Part shown: piece after piece, positions 35,677 through 44,778 of the stretch
Layout of the letters: every line of letters starts with the position of its first letter
Numbering within the stretch: position 1 is the first letter of the stretch
Source: Bdellovibrionales bacterium
GTDB lineage: Bacteria; Bdellovibrionota; Bdellovibrionia; Bdellovibrionales; JAMPXM01
Assembly (NCBI GenBank): GCA_016713885.1
Contig: JADJOF010000004.1
Coordinates: forward strand, 248,001 to 312,000
Length of the DNA: 64,000 nt
Reading direction: 5' to 3'
The notes under the pieces: model-generated
Seen by the model: the letters and a program-made list of their open reading frames with translations, nothing else
Databases searched by the model: none
What the model was told of the DNA's origin: nothing
Translations under genes and position numbers: made by a program

Positions 35677-36579
35677 CTATGGCCAATCACCTAGACGAAC
35701 GACCTCTGTCTTAAGCGCCACTCCGGCTTTCGCATGCACCGTACTTTGTACGTGAGTGATCACCTGCCAGATTTGATCAGCCGTGGCACCGCCAAGATTG
35801 ACGATGAAATTGGCATGCTTCTCTGAGACCTGCGCTCCACCAATCGAAAAACCTTTTAAACCCGTACCCTCAATCACGCGGCCAGCACTGCTTCCCGGCG
35901 GATTGATAAAAACGGATCCGCAGGATGGTTTATCAAGCGGCTGTTTTTGCAAGCGCACGCGATTCGCCTCACGAACACGCTCCAAAATCGTAGTGTCGGG
36001 CTCAATCGGCCACTCCACCCAAACCTTGGCAATCAGCCCCGGCCGCCACCCTTCGCAGTGACGATAACTCCATTGAAGCTCACTTGCTTTCAAGCGCACT
36101 TTCTCAAGCCGAAAGGCACCACTCACGGGCCAGCGCCAAACTTCAACCTCTGTCGTGATTTCAACGAACTCTCGCGGCGTGATCATTTCACCAACACCCG
36201 CGTTCATGACAACGCCGCCACCAATGTCGCCAGGAAGCCCCGCAAGAAAGAGCGCAGGTGCGAGCTTTGCTTTCAAAAAAACTTTTAAAAGCTCTGATTT
36301 AGAAAAACCCGACAGCGCCTCAACGCAAAGATGACCGCGCTATTCGCTGACCTTCGCCTGATTGAAGCGCTTAAGAACAATGACCAAACCGCGAATGCCC
36401 TTGTCAGAAATCAGAACATTCGTGCCACCGCCAAGCACCGTGACCGGCAGCTTCTGTTCATGAGCAAAACGCAAAGCCTCTTCAAGTTCAGCCTCTGAAC
36501 TTGGTTCGACGTAATATTCAGCAGGGCCACCGACAAGCCAAGAGGTCATCGGCGCAAGGCGAACATCGCGACTGATCAC
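35677..36579 (-). CDS. murB: UDP-N-acetylenolpyruvoylglucosamine reductase (in-frame TAG)
   Basis: Flavoenzyme that reduces UDP-GlcNAc-enolpyruvate to UDP-MurNAc. The FAD-binding N-terminus has MTSWLVGGPAEYY and VLGGGTNVLISDKGIRGLV. The later part has LAGLPGDIGGGVVMNAG and the C-terminal CGSVFINPPGSSAGRVIE (the catalytic serine lies in the GSxFxNP motif). Both parts are in one frame, but a TAG at 36340-36342 interrupts it after KVSE. The total of 300 residues fits the family. Since other genes end with TAG, recoding is unlikely; sequence error or compensating indels are likelier. ATG 36579 overlaps the murC stop by 4 bp. Confidence 0.85.
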
Positions 36580-38000
36580 TTCCGCGCCTCGTTCAACGCC
36601 TCTACGACGGCCGTTGAAAGCTTAAAGATGTCGCCGGCACCCAAAGTGAAAAGTGCGTCACCTGGATTCAAAACTGCGGCCAGTTGCTTTGCCACGTCAC
36701 TCATTCGAGGCGTCAGCCCTTGTTTTGAGTCGATGCGAGAAATTCCCTCGCGCGGAACGAGTCCACGCGCCTTGATATCACCGATCATATGATCGGAATC
36801 AACTCCCGCCATAGGATCTTCACCCGCGGCATAGATATCGGTGAGGTAAACCTGATCCGCAAGTGCAAAGCACGACAGAAACTGCTCCCAGCAAAGCTTG
36901 GTTCTCGAAAAACGATGCGGTTGAAAGGCAACGACAAGACGGCGATCACCATACTTCTCACGAAACGCTTTAAGCACGGCCTCGATCTCAGTCGGATGAT
37001 GACCGTAGTCATCAAAAACGTCGACTCCACGAACAGTGCCCTTGTGCTGGAAACGCCGATCGACGCCGTTAAACCGATTCAAGCCTCGCACAGCGGTATC
37101 AAAACCGATACCGGCTTCAAGCGCTGTCGCAATCGCTGCGAGCGCATTCAAAGCATTGTGACGTCCTGGGACATTCAGGCGAAATGTGCCGAGCTGTTCC
37201 TTCCCTTGAAAAACACGGTACTCGCCTTTTTCACCTTCCATTCGCAAATCGGCATCCGCTGATGTTCCGTAGCGAACCAAGCGCTTTCCAAAATGCTCAA
37301 AAGTTTCTCGCACCACCGGATCGTCCCAACAAACAATCGCAGCGCCATAAAACGGCACACGGCCAGCAAAATCAAAGAACGCCTTCTTGAGATGTTCAAA
37401 TGTTCCGTAATGATCAAGATGATCGTTATCGATATTCGTGACCAGCGCGACCTCAGGATTGAGGCGAGAAAAACTGCCATCGCTTTCGTCGGCTTCGGCA
37501 ATCATCCAGTCTCCACTGCCAAGGAGTGCTGTCGACTTGATCAAATCCAAACGGCCACCGACAACAATCGTCGGACTCAAACTCGCTTCAAGAAAAATCG
37601 CCGCAATCATCGACGTCGTGGTTGTTTTCCCGTGCGAGCCGCCCACCGCGACACCTCGCTTAAGGCGCATAATTTCGGCTAGAGCTTCGGCCCTCGGAAT
37701 CAGTGGGATATTGAGCTTACGACTTTCAGCAAACTCTGGGTTTTGCGGTTTCACCGCACTCGAATAAACGACGACCTCGGCACCGTGAACGTTCTCGGCT
37801 TTTTGGCCAATCGAAACGGCAATGCCCATTTCTTTTAGCCGAAGCACCTGTGCGTTCTCCGCCAGGTCCGAGCCGCTGACTTTTGTTCCCATATTGTGCA
37901 AAAGCTCGGCAAGCCCACACATACCGATTCCACCGATACCGATAAAGTGAACTCGAGCATGTAAAAAACTTTTCGGCGCAGCCGCATACGATGGTTTCAA
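36576..38000 (-). CDS. murC: UDP-N-acetylmuramate--L-alanine ligase
   Basis: A 474-residue Mur ligase adding the first amino acid of the peptidoglycan stem. The N-terminal Rossmann domain has HFIGIGGIGMCGLAELL, the ATP site VAVGGSHGKTTTTSMI, and the central motif EADESDGSF. Further on are NIDNDHLDHYG and the C-terminal DDYGHHPTEIEAVL with FQPHRFSRT. Start is TTG 38000, immediately after the murG TGA. It overlaps murB by 4 bp. Confidence 0.95.
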   Translation of the reverse strand: MKPSYAAAPKSFLHARVHFIGIGGIGMCGLAELLHNMGTKVSGSDLAENAQVLRLKEMGIAVSIGQKAENVHGAEVVVYSSAVKPQNPEFAESRKLNIPLIPRAEALAEIMRLKRGVAVGGSHGKTTTTSMIAAIFLEASLSPTIVVGGRLDLIKSTALLGSGDWMIAEADESDGSFSRLNPEVALVTNIDNDHLDHYGTFEHLKKAFFDFAGRVPFYGAAIVCWDDPVVRETFEHFGKRLVRYGTSADADLRMEGEKGEYRVFQGKEQLGTFRLNVPGRHNALNALAAIATALEAGIGFDTAVRGLNRFNGVDRRFQHKGTVRGVDVFDDYGHHPTEIEAVLKAFREKYGDRRLVVAFQPHRFSRTKLCWEQFLSCFALADQVYLTDIYAAGEDPMAGVDSDHMIGDIKARGLVPREGISRIDSKQGLTPRMSDVAKQLAAVLNPGDALFTLGAGDIFKLSTAVVEALNEARK

Positions 38001-39091
38001 TCAATTCTCTCCAATAACTCGAGTTGCGATCACGTCAGCAGCGCCTGGAACTGCAAACGGCTTCGCAAGCTTGCCCAGCTGCTCAATCGCTGAAGCGTCA
38101 TTTTGAAACTGCAGCATCGTGCTACTAAAAAGCTCGGGTGTGAAGTGCTTCTGCTCGATGACGCGTGCGGCACCGGCGCGCTCCAAAACCCTCGCATTCT
38201 TCAACTGATGATCGTCGGCCGCAGTCGGTAGCGGAATAAAAATCGCCGCTTTTCCCGCCGCAGCGATTTCGGCCACAGTGCTTGCGCCCGAACGACAGAC
38301 CACAACATCGGCCCACGCGTAGCGGGCATCCATATCGTGCAGGTACTCAAAGCAGCTCACATTCGGGTGCTGCAAACGATCGTAGGCGGCTTTTACATCT
38401 TGGTAATCATAGCGCCCCGTCTGGTGCACAAGCTCGACGCCCTCTAGCCACGGCCCACCAGCCTCAACGGCCGCCTGCACGACTTTGTTGATCGGCCTTG
38501 CACCCTGGCTTCCGCCAAAAACCAAAACTCGAAGCTTTCGTCCCACAAGTGGCGCGCGCTCGGCTGGCCGAATCGACTCGCGAACCGGTAACCCTACCCT
38601 CGTCACTCGACTTGAGCGAAAACCACTGGCGGCCTCTTCAAAAACCAAAAGACATTCGTCGACGATCGACGACAGCAATCGATTCGCCATCCCGACATGC
38701 GCGTTCGGCTCCCATATCACCGTTCGCCTGCGCAAAAGAGCCGCGACAAACATGAACGGTCCAGAAGCAAAGCCGCCAACACCGAGGACAGCGACAGGCT
38801 TTAACCGCCAGCACAAGAGCACGGCTTGCAAAAATGCGAGCGGCAAACCGAAAGAGTTTTCACTCTCGCAGCAACACCAGCACTTGCATGCAGCTTTCCG
38901 ATATTGATCAGGCGAAGTGGCAGGCCCTCGCGGGTCACGATTTTCTCTTCAAGTCCACCGTGCGCTCCGACCCACTCCACGCGATAGCCGCGATTTTGCA
39001 GTGCACGCGCCACAGCAATGCCTGGATAGATGTGCCCACCCGTACCGCCGCCAGCGATGACGACGAGGCCTTGTGACGCTTGAGCGCTCAC
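38001..39091 (-). CDS. murG: UDP-GlcNAc transferase MurG (frameshifted in this sequence)
   Basis: Glycosyltransferase that makes lipid II from lipid I on the cytoplasmic face. The N-terminal AGGGTGGHIYPGIAVARAL and IGKLHASA part runs to about 38850. There the frame shifts at a GG pair (one G missing; TCG GGT TTG expected). The rest includes AVLGVGGFASGPFM, VIWEPNAHVGMANR, VFGGSQGARPINKVV and the UDP-binding RSGASTVAEIAAAGKAAIFIPLP. The joined length of about 363 residues fits MurG. ATG 39091 overlaps the ftsW stop by 4 bp. The gene is essential, so an error is likely. Confidence 0.93.
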
Positions 39092-40212
39092 AGATGGCTC
39101 CGCAAGCGATCTTGGCCAGCGCGTTCAAGACTCAGCAAGAAGCCAAATAGCAGCCCCGACATCACGGCCGAGCTTCCGCCGTATGAGAGAAATGGCAACG
39201 TCAGACCTTTTGTCGGGAACAGCCCCATCGCAACCCCCGTATTGATCACAACCGAGAGTCCAAAAACGGTACCAAGCCCCGCCGCCAGAGCGCGCTGAAA
39301 ATCATCTTTCGCTTGCGAAGCCATTTGGAAAGCCCGAAGCACGCAGTAGCCGTACAGCGAAAGCACAAAGACGATTCCAACAAAGCCCATCTCTTCACCC
39401 AAGACTGCGAGCGTGAAATCGGTGTGTGCCTCTGGCAAAAAGAACAACTTCCCCTGTCCCTCACCAAGCCCCGCGCCCCAAAAGCCACCGGTGCGAAGGC
39501 TCAGCATCGATTGAATGACCTGAAAACCCTTGGTGTCCGACACCGACCATGGGTCAAGAAAGGCCTCGACACGCGCCCGGCGATAGGGAACTCGCATCAC
39601 CAAAATATAAAACGATGGAACAGCAACAGCCACCATCGCGCCAATCAGCGCCCACGGCATTCCAAAGACAAAGAGCACGGCAAAAAGCGTAAACGTCGCA
39701 ATGACGAAGGTTCCAAAGTCGGGCTGTTTCTGAATCAGGAAAAGTGGCGCACAGAAAACGAGACTGATCACCGACCACCGCGCCCACTTCGGCGCGTTCG
39801 GTAGCCACTCGTGATGACGCGTGAGCAATGTCGCGAGCAGCAGCGGCAGCGAAACCTTGATGAGCTCGGCTGGCTCAAAAACATTCGAGCCTGGAAGATT
39901 GATCCAGCGCGCGGCACCGCCAGCGCGAATACCAAGCCCAGGCACAAACGTCGCCGCAATCCCTAGGCCCGCAAGCGGCCAGAGCCACCAACCAAACTTC
40001 CGAATCAATCGAAACGGCGTGAACGCCACCACTCCCATAAGCGCAAATGAAATCCCAGCAAACAGAAACTGCCGCTTCACAAAGAACAGGCCATCACCGC
40101 GCGATTCGATCGCGAAGATATAACTTGATGAATAGACCTGAACGATTCCAAGACCCAGAAGTGCAAAAGCGACGAGCCATAGCCCAGTCACTCGATGTGA
40201 CGACGTACTCAT
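39088..40212 (-). CDS. ftsW: Peptidoglycan glycosyltransferase FtsW
   Basis: A polytopic SEDS-family protein (about 10 membrane helices) that polymerises septal glycan with FtsI. Diagnostic stretches are GIRAGGAARWINLPG with FEPAELIKVSLPL, QKQPDFGTFVIA, GFWGAGLGEGQGKLFFLPEAHTDF and KGLTLPFLSYGGSSAVMSG. ATG 40212 is chosen; an in-frame GTG at 40272 would add 20 residues. It heads the ftsW-to-ftsZ block and follows an unrelated accessory block through a strong terminator, so it needs its own promoter near 40213-40310. Confidence 0.93.
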   Translation of the reverse strand: MSTSSHRVTGLWLVAFALLGLGIVQVYSSSYIFAIESRGDGLFFVKRQFLFAGISFALMGVVAFTPFRLIRKFGWWLWPLAGLGIAATFVPGLGIRAGGAARWINLPGSNVFEPAELIKVSLPLLLATLLTRHHEWLPNAPKWARWSVISLVFCAPLFLIQKQPDFGTFVIATFTLFAVLFVFGMPWALIGAMVAVAVPSFYILVMRVPYRRARVEAFLDPWSVSDTKGFQVIQSMLSLRTGGFWGAGLGEGQGKLFFLPEAHTDFTLAVLGEEMGFVGIVFVLSLYGYCVLRAFQMASQAKDDFQRALAAGLGTVFGLSVVINTGVAMGLFPTKGLTLPFLSYGGSSAVMSGLLFGFLLSLERAGQDRLRSHL

Positions 40213-40313
40213 GCCTTCAAATTTACGATGCTTTTTAACCGTTGTCCCTGTCGATTCGAAGGCAACCGGCACCTTAGGCCTTGGTCGAGTTTGTGTGCGG
40301 GCTACACAAAAAG

Positions 40314-40346
40314 AAAAAGCCCCCGCTTTGAAGCGAGAGGCTTTTG
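40314..40346 (-). terminator. Rho-independent terminator after exported-protein pair
   Basis: Read on the minus strand, AAAAGCC and GGCTTTTT form a stem reinforced by an inner CGCTT/AAGCG hairpin, followed by TCTTTTT. It lies 30 bp past the stop at 40376 and insulates ftsW from upstream accessory genes. Confidence 0.65.
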
Positions 40347-40375
40347 AACCTTCTAACCACAGTCCGCAGACTTAT

Positions 40376-40866
40376 TTATTTGCTGACGCGGTGACGACGA
40401 GATGCCGGACGATACTCTTCACGAGAGAATGCCGGGGCTTGCTGAACTTCTTCTTCCGCCGCCGTTGCCGCCTCGGCCTCACCCGCAACCATAGAACTGC
40501 CAAGCACGGCGCTGCCGACCACTGCCGCCGCACCCAAACGACCGCCTTGCCCGAGTCGACGATTGATCGCTTCACGCGATCCCTTTAATACAGACTCAAG
40601 CCTACTCAACTCTGCGAGATCCTTTGCGCTTGGGGTGATACCTTTTCTTTGCCGCTCAGCAATTCTGTCAGCCGCAGCATTGTACCGAGCTTTGTCGGCG
40701 TTTGTCTCATCCACTGCTTTATGAACAGAATTCTCCTTGTCCCGATGGTCGCGAAAGCCCCCGGGGTGACTGGGCCACGACCACCTCCAAACTGAGCATG
40801 TGCCGAAGTTCCAATGAGAGCGCTGAGAATCAAAATGGCCTTCAATGATGCAGTTACTTTAGACAT
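40376..40866 (-). CDS. Exported protein with C-terminal hydrophobic segment and basic tail (frameshifted)
   Basis: ATG 40866 has GGAGG at good spacing and a signal peptide (to GTSAHAQFGGG). About 40 residues on, the frame shifts at 40736-40743 (one base missing). The continuation KENSVHKAVDETNADKAR and AERQRKGITPSAKDLAEL is in the next frame. The end has a hydrophobic stretch (LGAAAVVGSAVLGSSMVAG), an acidic linker (EAEAATAAEEEV) and the tail FSREEYRPASRRHR. The neighbour at 40905-42221 ends in the same three-part tail. Joined length is about 163 residues. No family is recognised. Confidence 0.55.
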
Positions 40867-40904
40867 GAAATCCTCCATACCATTCTCATTCATCGGTCTA
40901 AGAT

Positions 40905-42221
40905 CTATCGTCTCGTCCGACGAGAAGCGCTGGGACGAAACTCTGAGCGAGAGAACGTCGCTGGCTCTGCATCATCGGCAACCAGGGCCGACTCGGCCTC
41001 ACCAGCATTGGCAGCCGAAGATGCCGTCGCAGCAAGAGCGAGACCCAAAATGCCCATCGAACTCGAAACTTTCGTCAATTTTGTGCCACCAGCTCGCTCA
41101 ATCCAAGCTTTGAGGGCACCCGCTTTGGTTTTGCCTGTCTCAGTCGTTACGGATTTCAAAAACTCACTGGCAGACACTTCCGGAAACTTCGCATCAACTT
41201 TTTTGTTTAACGCGATTCTAACTCGATCGTCATAGTTTCGACCCTCTAGGAAGTTCTTCTTCTGCATCGCTTCGACTTTCTCACGATGACGCGTCTGCTC
41301 TTCTGGCGACATCAAAGAGTCACGATAATCCTGACGGGCCTTTGCTCGCTCAAACATCGCATCTCGTGCGGCGAAGGCCGCTGTCAAACGAGTTTCAGAT
41401 ACTCCTGACGTCTTCTCAAATGATGCGACAATCGATTTTTTCGTTTCATCATCTTTTGCCTGTTCTAAACGCTGGTACAGATCAAACAACTGCTCGCGAA
41501 TATAGAGCATTTTTTCGTTGCTTGTCGTCAGCACCTTATTCGAGCCATCTTTCGCTGTCAGTTGTCCCGGCAAGATATGATTGATCAGTTCGTCTGGAAA
41601 ACCGGTGATCTGATTTCGCATCTGCCCAAGAAGCTTCGTGTATCCAGTTGTTCCCTCATAGGTCTCCGGAGGCAACGGTGGACGATAGGCTGCCCTAAAC
41701 GACTCAACGCCACTTCCACTGTTCAGACCTGCACTGCTCGCATCGATCACGTGCCGACCATACTCCTGATACCCTTTTGAACTCGTATCCCACAATGTTC
41801 TCTCTACAGGTTTAGTTCCCGGAGGATAGGGCGGAACTGCAGAATAAGGACTCGGCACTCCTTCGCGAACTCCAAGTCGAGAAAGCTCTGCGTTGTGATC
41901 GTAGCCAGATTTCTTTGTGACCAGATTCGGCATCAGACCCAATTGGCGAGCACTTGCCTTCTTATCGGCTTCCCGATTTTGCCAAGCCAAAGTGTTCTGA
42001 AGAACCGGAAGGTCCCGAGCTGCCTGCTGATAAACTGTCGATTGCGGATTGCGAGTCCTCAATTCGAGCTCCGCTTGCGCAATCTTTTCCTTTGTCTCCT
42101 TGATGTACGCCATCCAATTGACATTGGTTGCCTGAGCCATCGCGTTTGATGCGACGAAACTGATCGTACCAATAACAACAGCCCTACCCAACGCGTTCAT
42201 GGTGCGTGATGTTTTAGACAT
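40905..42221 (-). CDS. Exported protein with shared C-terminal tail motif
   Basis: A 438-residue protein with a signal peptide (to ASNAMAQ). It has a long helical, charged body with several predicted coiled-coil stretches (KETKEKIAQAELELRTRN, EKVEAMQKKNFLEGR) and a proline-rich loop (SPYSAVPPYPPGTKP). The C-terminus has a small hydrophobic segment (MGILGLALAATASSAANAG), an acidic linker and FSRSEFRPSASRRTRR, closely matching the next gene 38 bp downstream. The pair is one transcription unit ending in a terminator. No known family. The shared tail suggests a common sorting or anchoring signal (inference). Confidence 0.6.
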   Translation of the reverse strand: MSKTSRTMNALGRAVVIGTISFVASNAMAQATNVNWMAYIKETKEKIAQAELELRTRNPQSTVYQQAARDLPVLQNTLAWQNREADKKASARQLGLMPNLVTKKSGYDHNAELSRLGVREGVPSPYSAVPPYPPGTKPVERTLWDTSSKGYQEYGRHVIDASSAGLNSGSGVESFRAAYRPPLPPETYEGTTGYTKLLGQMRNQITGFPDELINHILPGQLTAKDGSNKVLTTSNEKMLYIREQLFDLYQRLEQAKDDETKKSIVASFEKTSGVSETRLTAAFAARDAMFERAKARQDYRDSLMSPEEQTRHREKVEAMQKKNFLEGRNYDDRVRIALNKKVDAKFPEVSASEFLKSVTTETGKTKAGALKAWIERAGGTKLTKVSSSMGILGLALAATASSAANAGEAESALVADDAEPATFSRSEFRPSASRRTRR

Positions 42222-42386
42222 TTAGTACTCCGACTTCATCAAACAAATTTTCGTAACACCGGAATGTAATGCGAGCTGTGTGCCAGGCCGTATGACCTCC
42301 ACAGCCATTGGGCTCGGTATCGCATCTCAGAACGAGACACGGTGCGCTTTGAATTCGACAGGTGTCATGAAAACCGACAGTCGGCG

Positions 42387-43837
42387 CTAGATCAAAATAT
42401 ACTCGCCATAGCGGCGCCCAGAAGGTTCAATCAAGTGCTTCGTCTTCCACTCTTTAATATAGAGACTGCTCGTTCGCTTCGAAACCTTCAACACGCGACA
42501 GACCGTCATGCGATCCAGTGTCGTCACCCTCTGAGAACGAAGAAACTCAAGCTCGCCTTGATAGCGGTGATCCTTGGGAAAGAAAATGCGCTCACGGCTC
42601 TTCGCAAAATCAAAATAAAGACGTCTTTTCTTTCGAACAATCGAGAATCCTAAGCGCTTGAGCTGCGTCACCAGATTCTGTGCACGCTCGATCGCACTCA
42701 ACAATGTGATTCGTTCATCCTGATAAAGACGCTCAGCAAGCAACACCTCACTTGCGCCCTGACTTCCACTGCCAATGATGGTCATCAGCGCGAGTGACCG
42801 CGCCCGCCCTAGAAATCGCCGGCGACCGTTCTTGAGCCACGCGCCAGATCGAAGATCCAAAGTCGGCCGAAGACGAGTTTCTTTAAGCTCCACTCCTGAC
42901 AGGAGTTCGCCATCTGCAATCAACCACACGTCACTCTCAACTGAAGGGCTCAACTCACGCAATCCGGGAAGCTGAGCAAAAAACACATCGGGCAGCCGAA
43001 ACTCCGCAGACCCAAACCGATTGCCAAGAAAAGAGGAATAGTCGTTGAAACCTGGAAAGCAATGCAAACTCACTGCCTCTGGCAGCGTGAGCCGTTGCTC
43101 CAAATAGAACTTCCGTAAAAAGAGATTCTCCATCTCAAGATAAAATTGCCTCTCACCAGCTGAAAGAGCTGAGCTCGCATCGGGCTTGAGTCCAATCGAC
43201 AAACAGAGTTTGCAAATCAAATGGGAATAGAAGACCTGAAGAGCTGGTGGCGCATGGACCTGCTGTCGCACGGCAAGCTTCAACAGCGCACTTGGGCGCC
43301 GTCTTGCCGCAAGAAACTGATTGAGCAGCATGTGGTAGTCAAGAGTCGCGAGCAGCATGGGAGGAAGTGGCGCCGTCTTGAGCTCTTGAAACTTCAGCTC
43401 GAGTTCTTCGTCGTAGCGGCGACGGCCAGAGAAGACTTCAAACTGCAGGTAGAGCAATCGAAAATAAAGCGATCGATCGCTCCGCTGACCTGCTGGAAGT
43501 TTCGTAAATGCCGCATATAGCCGCCCCATTCGGTCGACCGAGAACGCCTCAAGAAAAACGGCCGCCAACTGATAATAAATGTCGACTTTAAGATCTGCAG
43601 GCACAGCCGTGCTATTCTCGCATACCCTAGAACACCGTCGGCAATTCGAAGAGGAACGACCGATGCTCCACCCATAACAAGCAGCCGAGCCAAGAACACC
43701 TGATGAAGCAGAGTTTCGCCATCGGCGCGCTGCAGTTCCCGCGAATCAAGCTCCGGCTTGAGAAGTCGATGGGCGTCGAGCGTATTTCCTCGATCAAGAT
43801 GATCGCGAAGCGCTCGGTTTCTCGCCGAGACCGAAAT
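42387..43837 (-). CDS. Putative regulator with helical N-terminus and C-terminal winged helix (frameshifted)
   Basis: The C-terminal 405 residues (from about 43600) are helical repeats. They are followed by a DNA-binding-like region (IIGSGSQGASEVLLAERLYQ, IERAQNLVTQLKRLGFSIVRK) and a second helix-turn-helix-like end (TVCRVLKVSKRTSSLYIKEW). Upstream, a different frame encodes a matching N-terminus (RNRALRDHLDRGNTLDAHRLLK, LLHQVFLARLLVMGGASV) joined through one missing base at about 43600. No ATG fits that part; an ATT at 43837 with AAGGA 8 bp upstream is the best start. The layout recalls the TPR/winged-helix regulator at 24256. It is divergent from the E2-like gene. Confidence 0.5.
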
Positions 43838-43973
43838 TGACCTATTCCTTCTCAGAGTTTTGTCCTTTCTTATAAAAGTGCAAAAAATCTCATTTGATCA
43901 CTCTTGGCCGGCCATTAAACTTCACTCAAAAGCATAAGTGCAAGTGCGAATGCAGATTGAAGGAGTTCATCAT

Positions 43974-44771
43974 TTGAAACAGTATAGACTCCTGCCACGC
44001 AGTCGGATGTTTGAGCTGTTCACGATCTTCAATCGCGAGAACATTCCCGACTGCCGCGCCATCGCTATTCGCGAGATCGATTTGAGCCAAATCGATGCGC
44101 TTCGACTCAAACTTCAAACTGAAAGCGGCAAACCCAGCTACACTTCATTCGTCGCCAAAGCGACCGCATTGACTCTCGCCGAAATGCCAGCCGCCAATCG
44201 CGCCGTCACCGATCTACCGTTTCACACACGGGTATTTCAGTTTCTAAAGATCAACGTCTCAGTCATGGTCGAAAGGCAGGATGGCGACTTTGGCAGTGCC
44301 TTTGTTTACACCGTCTACGACACGGACCAGAAAAGCGCAGCTCAGATCACACGCGAAATCTCAGGTCTATCGCAGGCCACGATTGACAGTGGTGATACCA
44401 GGATTGAACGCTGGGTTCGGATGCAAAATGGCGTGCGCCTAGCACCATTCAACTGGATCCTGAGACTCGCCGTCTGGTTTCAAAAAAATATACCGTCGCT
44501 TTATATCGCCAATCGTGGCGGTGCTGTTTTGATCTCATCGCCAAGCAAATATGGCGTCGACTTTATTGTGGCACACTGGCCCTACACAATCGGCATCTCA
44601 TTCGGACTTGCGAAAGAACGCCCCTGGGTCGAGAACGATCAGTTGGTGGTCCGAAAGACCACCACCCTAACACTCGCCTTTGACCGCCGCATTCTCTCTG
44701 GAGCCAATGCCGCAAGGTTTATGAACCGACTCTGCGAGATCCTCGAGAATCCGCCAGCGACACTCTGCTAA
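43974..44771 (+). CDS. 2-oxoacid dehydrogenase E2 catalytic-domain-like protein lacking the catalytic histidine
   Basis: A 266-residue protein resembles the CAT-fold acyltransferase core of E2 subunits: SYTSFVAKATALTLAEMPAAN, the IANRGGAVLISSPSKYG segment, PWPYTIGISFG-type strand, and the C-terminal block TLAFDRRILSGANAARFM. In active enzymes that block reads DHRxxDG; here both the histidine (R) and the aspartate (S) are replaced, so acyl transfer by the standard mechanism is unlikely. There is no lipoyl domain. TTG 43974 is chosen because AAGGAG precedes it by 8 bp. It is convergent, 7 bp from the kinase-like operon's end. Confidence 0.65.
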   Translation: MKQYRLLPRSRMFELFTIFNRENIPDCRAIAIREIDLSQIDALRLKLQTESGKPSYTSFVAKATALTLAEMPAANRAVTDLPFHTRVFQFLKINVSVMVERQDGDFGSAFVYTVYDTDQKSAAQITREISGLSQATIDSGDTRIERWVRMQNGVRLAPFNWILRLAVWFQKNIPSLYIANRGGAVLISSPSKYGVDFIVAHWPYTIGISFGLAKERPWVENDQLVVRKTTTLTLAFDRRILSGANAARFMNRLCEILENPPATLC

Positions 44772-44778
44772 CCTCTTC

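Noticed and set aside
36340..36342. TAG recoded as a sense codon genome-wide
   Set aside because: Several genes here, including the acyl-CoA synthetase and murB itself, end with TAG at the expected protein end.
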